A stretch of 24,413 bases of DNA from Alphaproteobacteria bacterium UBA1254. GTDB lineage: Bacteria > Pseudomonadota > Alphaproteobacteria > RF32 > CAG-239. The stretch covers positions 169 to 24,581 of the forward strand of contig DBVW01000013.1 of the NCBI GenBank assembly GCA_002308495.1, written 5' to 3'. This document shows positions 22,974-24,413 of the stretch, piece by piece (within the stretch, counting starts at the first letter, position 1; each line of letters opens with the position of its first letter). The notes below the pieces were generated by a model. It had not been told where the DNA came from. It saw nothing but the letters and a program-made list of their open reading frames with translations, and made no database searches. A program made the translations under genes and the position numbers.

Positions 22974-23684
22974 TTAATCCGTATAGATTCCCGATCGGAC
23001 ATATTCAGGAGCATCCAAGGGCTTAATATCATCTTTGTGCTTAACAAGCCAGAAAGGCGGATAAAGGACTTTCTCATCCAAGACGCACGCCTCTTGAGCA
23101 TCATCGTAGTAGCCTTTGTAGCACACCACGTCATTGATCGCTTCAACCGAAAGAGGCCGCTTTTCGAAAACACCTAAAAGATAATTGACTTTATAGGTAC
23201 GTGAAAAGCAAAAACGCTCCGTAAACGGATGGTCGTAGGCTTGAAACTGCTTCCAGCTTCTGCCTAATTCGATTTCAACGGGACCGTTAAACTTTTTGTA
23301 GTAAAACAGGCGTGCCCTCTCGCAAGGTATGACATAGATACTCTCACTGCCTAAAGGCCAAAGCAGATAATACGGGGTGCCTAAATGAGAGACAGTCGCA
23401 TGGAAAACGAATTTTCCTTCATAGAGCGCGATCGGTTGATCTTTCAGTTCAGGCCAGTAAGCTTCGTTGATACGAAAGAGCCCCACCGACATCTTCTCTT
23501 TCAATTGTGCAATTGAAAAGCCTTGTACAGAAACAAAATCCGGCCATATCATGTGTTGCACATATTCCGGCGTCAGAACCCTTCGCGTGGATAATTTACG
23601 AAGAACTTCACTGTTTATTAACCTGCTGTCATACAGATAACAGCGGTGCGGATACGAAATCCCAATAGTTCCGTCATCTATCAT
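22974..23684 (-). CDS. Unrecognised 236-residue protein, atypical composition
   Basis: No signal peptide or membrane segment is visible and no family was recognised. The protein is rich in aromatic residues (many Tyr/Phe/Trp, for example GTPYYLLWPLGSES and ERARLFYYKKF) and looks like a compact alpha/beta soluble protein. It has six Cys without a CxxC pattern. Codon use (AGG, CTG, ATA, GTA, GTG common) differs from the native neighbours and resembles that of the lipoprotein-like gene at 18696-19517. Like that gene it has a strong promoter with TTGACAAAAT, no Shine-Dalgarno and a mini-ORF in the leader. It is an independent unit between the amidase and cmk. Confidence 0.7.
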   Translation of the reverse strand: MIDDGTIGISYPHRCYLYDSRLINSEVLRKLSTRRVLTPEYVQHMIWPDFVSVQGFSIAQLKEKMSVGLFRINEAYWPELKDQPIALYEGKFVFHATVSHLGTPYYLLWPLGSESIYVIPCERARLFYYKKFNGPVEIELGRSWKQFQAYDHPFTERFCFSRTYKVNYLLGVFEKRPLSVEAINDVVCYKGYYDDAQEACVLDEKVLYPPFWLVKHKDDIKPLDAPEYVRSGIYTD

Positions 23685-23731
23685 ATGATAATTTTTTAAT
23701 TGTGAAACATAATCTTACAAATGAGGCTTTG

Positions 23732-23759
23732 AAGATAGCACACGCTTAAATTTTGTCAA
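23732..23759 (-). promoter_or_regulatory. Promoter of the 236-residue gene
   Basis: Minus strand: perfect -35 TTGACA (23759-23754), 16-bp spacer, -10 TATCTT (23737-23732). The predicted leader of about 40 nt contains the 4-codon mini-ORF ATG-TTT-CAC-AAT-TAA (23710-23696). Confidence 0.65.
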
Positions 23760-23775
23760 GGATATTTTATATTTC

Positions 23776-24413
23776 TTAAGCGGCTTTCATTTTTTCTTCA
23801 ACAATTTTCAAAACAGCGTTAATTTCGGCTTCAACATTCATATCTGACGTATCCAGCAATATGGCATCCTCTGCCGGTTTCATTGGTGCCGATTTACGCT
23901 CCGAATCGCGTTTATCACGCGCTATCATATCGTCCAAAACTTTCTGATAAGTCGTGTTGATGCCTTTTTCCTCAAATTCTTTAAATCTGCGCATCGCACG
24001 AACTTCGGTTGAAGCTGTTACAAAAAACTTAATATCAGCGTGAGGGCAAACGACCGTTCCGGTATCTCGCCCATCATAAATCACACCGTTTGCCTTTGTT
24101 CCGTCTGCAAAAACAGGCGAAAGAGCAAAATCCTGTTGCATTTTCAAAAGCACCTGACGAACCGAATTAATCGCCGAAACCTTGGAAGCTGCCTGTCCAC
24201 CGATATCTGTTCTGAAATCAGGGTTTAAAGAGAGCTCCATCATTTTTTCAAAAGTCATTTCTCGGGCAATTTTCAAGGCTTCTTCTTCGTTTTCCGGATC
24301 TAAGCCTTTTAAGACCATATCAAGCCCGACGGCACGATAAATCATACCGGTATCAAAATAGGCAAGCTTATATTTTTCAGCCAAAACCCTTGAAACCGTT
24401 CCTTTGCCGGCGG
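23776..24413 (-). CDS. cmk: Cytidylate kinase, N-terminus beyond the right edge
   Basis: The frame enters from the right edge with AGKGTVSRVLAEKY, the end of the GxxGSGKGT P-loop, so only about ten N-terminal residues are missing. Typical Cmk features follow: YFDTGMIYRA, a CMP-binding insert, YDGRDTGTVV (usually GRDIGT), KFFVTASTEVRAMRR and a DKRDSERKSAPMKPAEDAIL lid-region stretch. It phosphorylates CMP and dCMP in the cytoplasm. The TTG at 24384 is internal, not the start. In most proteobacteria rpsA follows directly; here six other genes intervene. Confidence 0.93.
   Translation of the reverse strand, partial: AGKGTVSRVLAEKYKLAYFDTGMIYRAVGLDMVLKGLDPENEEEALKIAREMTFEKMMELSLNPDFRTDIGGQAASKVSAINSVRQVLLKMQQDFALSPVFADGTKANGVIYDGRDTGTVVCPHADIKFFVTASTEVRAMRRFKEFEEKGINTTYQKVLDDMIARDKRDSERKSAPMKPAEDAILLDTSDMNVEAEINAVLKIVEEKMKAA

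Noticed and set aside
24382..24384. TTG as the start of cytidylate kinase
   Set aside because: The frame continues upstream with the P-loop end AGKGT to the window edge, so the gene is simply truncated by the window.

Overview
The window is AT-rich bacterial DNA, most likely from a gut- or host-associated alphaproteobacterium. Three things point there: a DksA that keeps only the first cysteine of the usual four-Cys zinc finger (the alphaproteobacterial form), an alphaproteobacterial-type SspB followed by a small ribbon-helix-helix gene, and a 41-residue L36 ending in KARQG. An L-lactate dehydrogenase suggests fermentation. The exact order or genus cannot be fixed from sequence alone.

Layout. 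Bases 1-3374 (minus) hold the first ~1124 codons of a giant exported protein that runs off the left edge: signal peptide, ankyrin-like segment, hydrophobic/poly-Gly stretch, EGF-like modules around eleven 4-Cys repeats, then beta-helix-type YGIY/NSGTI repeats. Bases 3456-5831 (minus) are a compact housekeeping operon dksA-maf-rng-yacG. A prepilin-like gene (5914-6558, minus) is divergent from a plus-strand run: small outer-membrane barrel protein, anchored unknown protein, SspB ClpXP adaptor and RHH protein (6689-8423). Bases 8438-10029 (minus) are a two-gene secreted cassette (YD-like repeat protein plus small partner). Then come trkH, a membrane-anchored degenerate SNase-like protein and metG (10224-14199, minus), and ldh (14375-15340, plus). 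A second copy of the secreted cassette (15369-16547, minus) has the same gene order, spacing and promoter. rpsA follows (16772-18457, minus).

From 18696 to 23684, between rpsA and cmk (neighbours in most proteobacteria), lie a lipoprotein-like membrane protein, rpmJ, an exported unknown protein, ettA, an AmpD-like amidase and an unrecognised 236-residue protein. The lipoprotein and the 236-residue gene have strong promoters of their own, no visible Shine-Dalgarno sequence and codon use unlike their neighbours, so they look like later arrivals. cmk runs off the right edge.

The best candidates for undescribed biology are (i) the duplicated two-gene secreted cassette, whose two copies share a near-consensus promoter; in the second copy that promoter sits inside a 22-bp inverted repeat with one mismatch, compatible with a paired operator or an invertible promoter; and (ii) the giant Ank/EGF/4-Cys/beta-helix surface protein, whose Cys-repeat array grew by duplication of a four-unit block. 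No tRNA, rRNA, CRISPR array or insertion sequence was seen, and no gene-free stretch exceeds about 300 bases.
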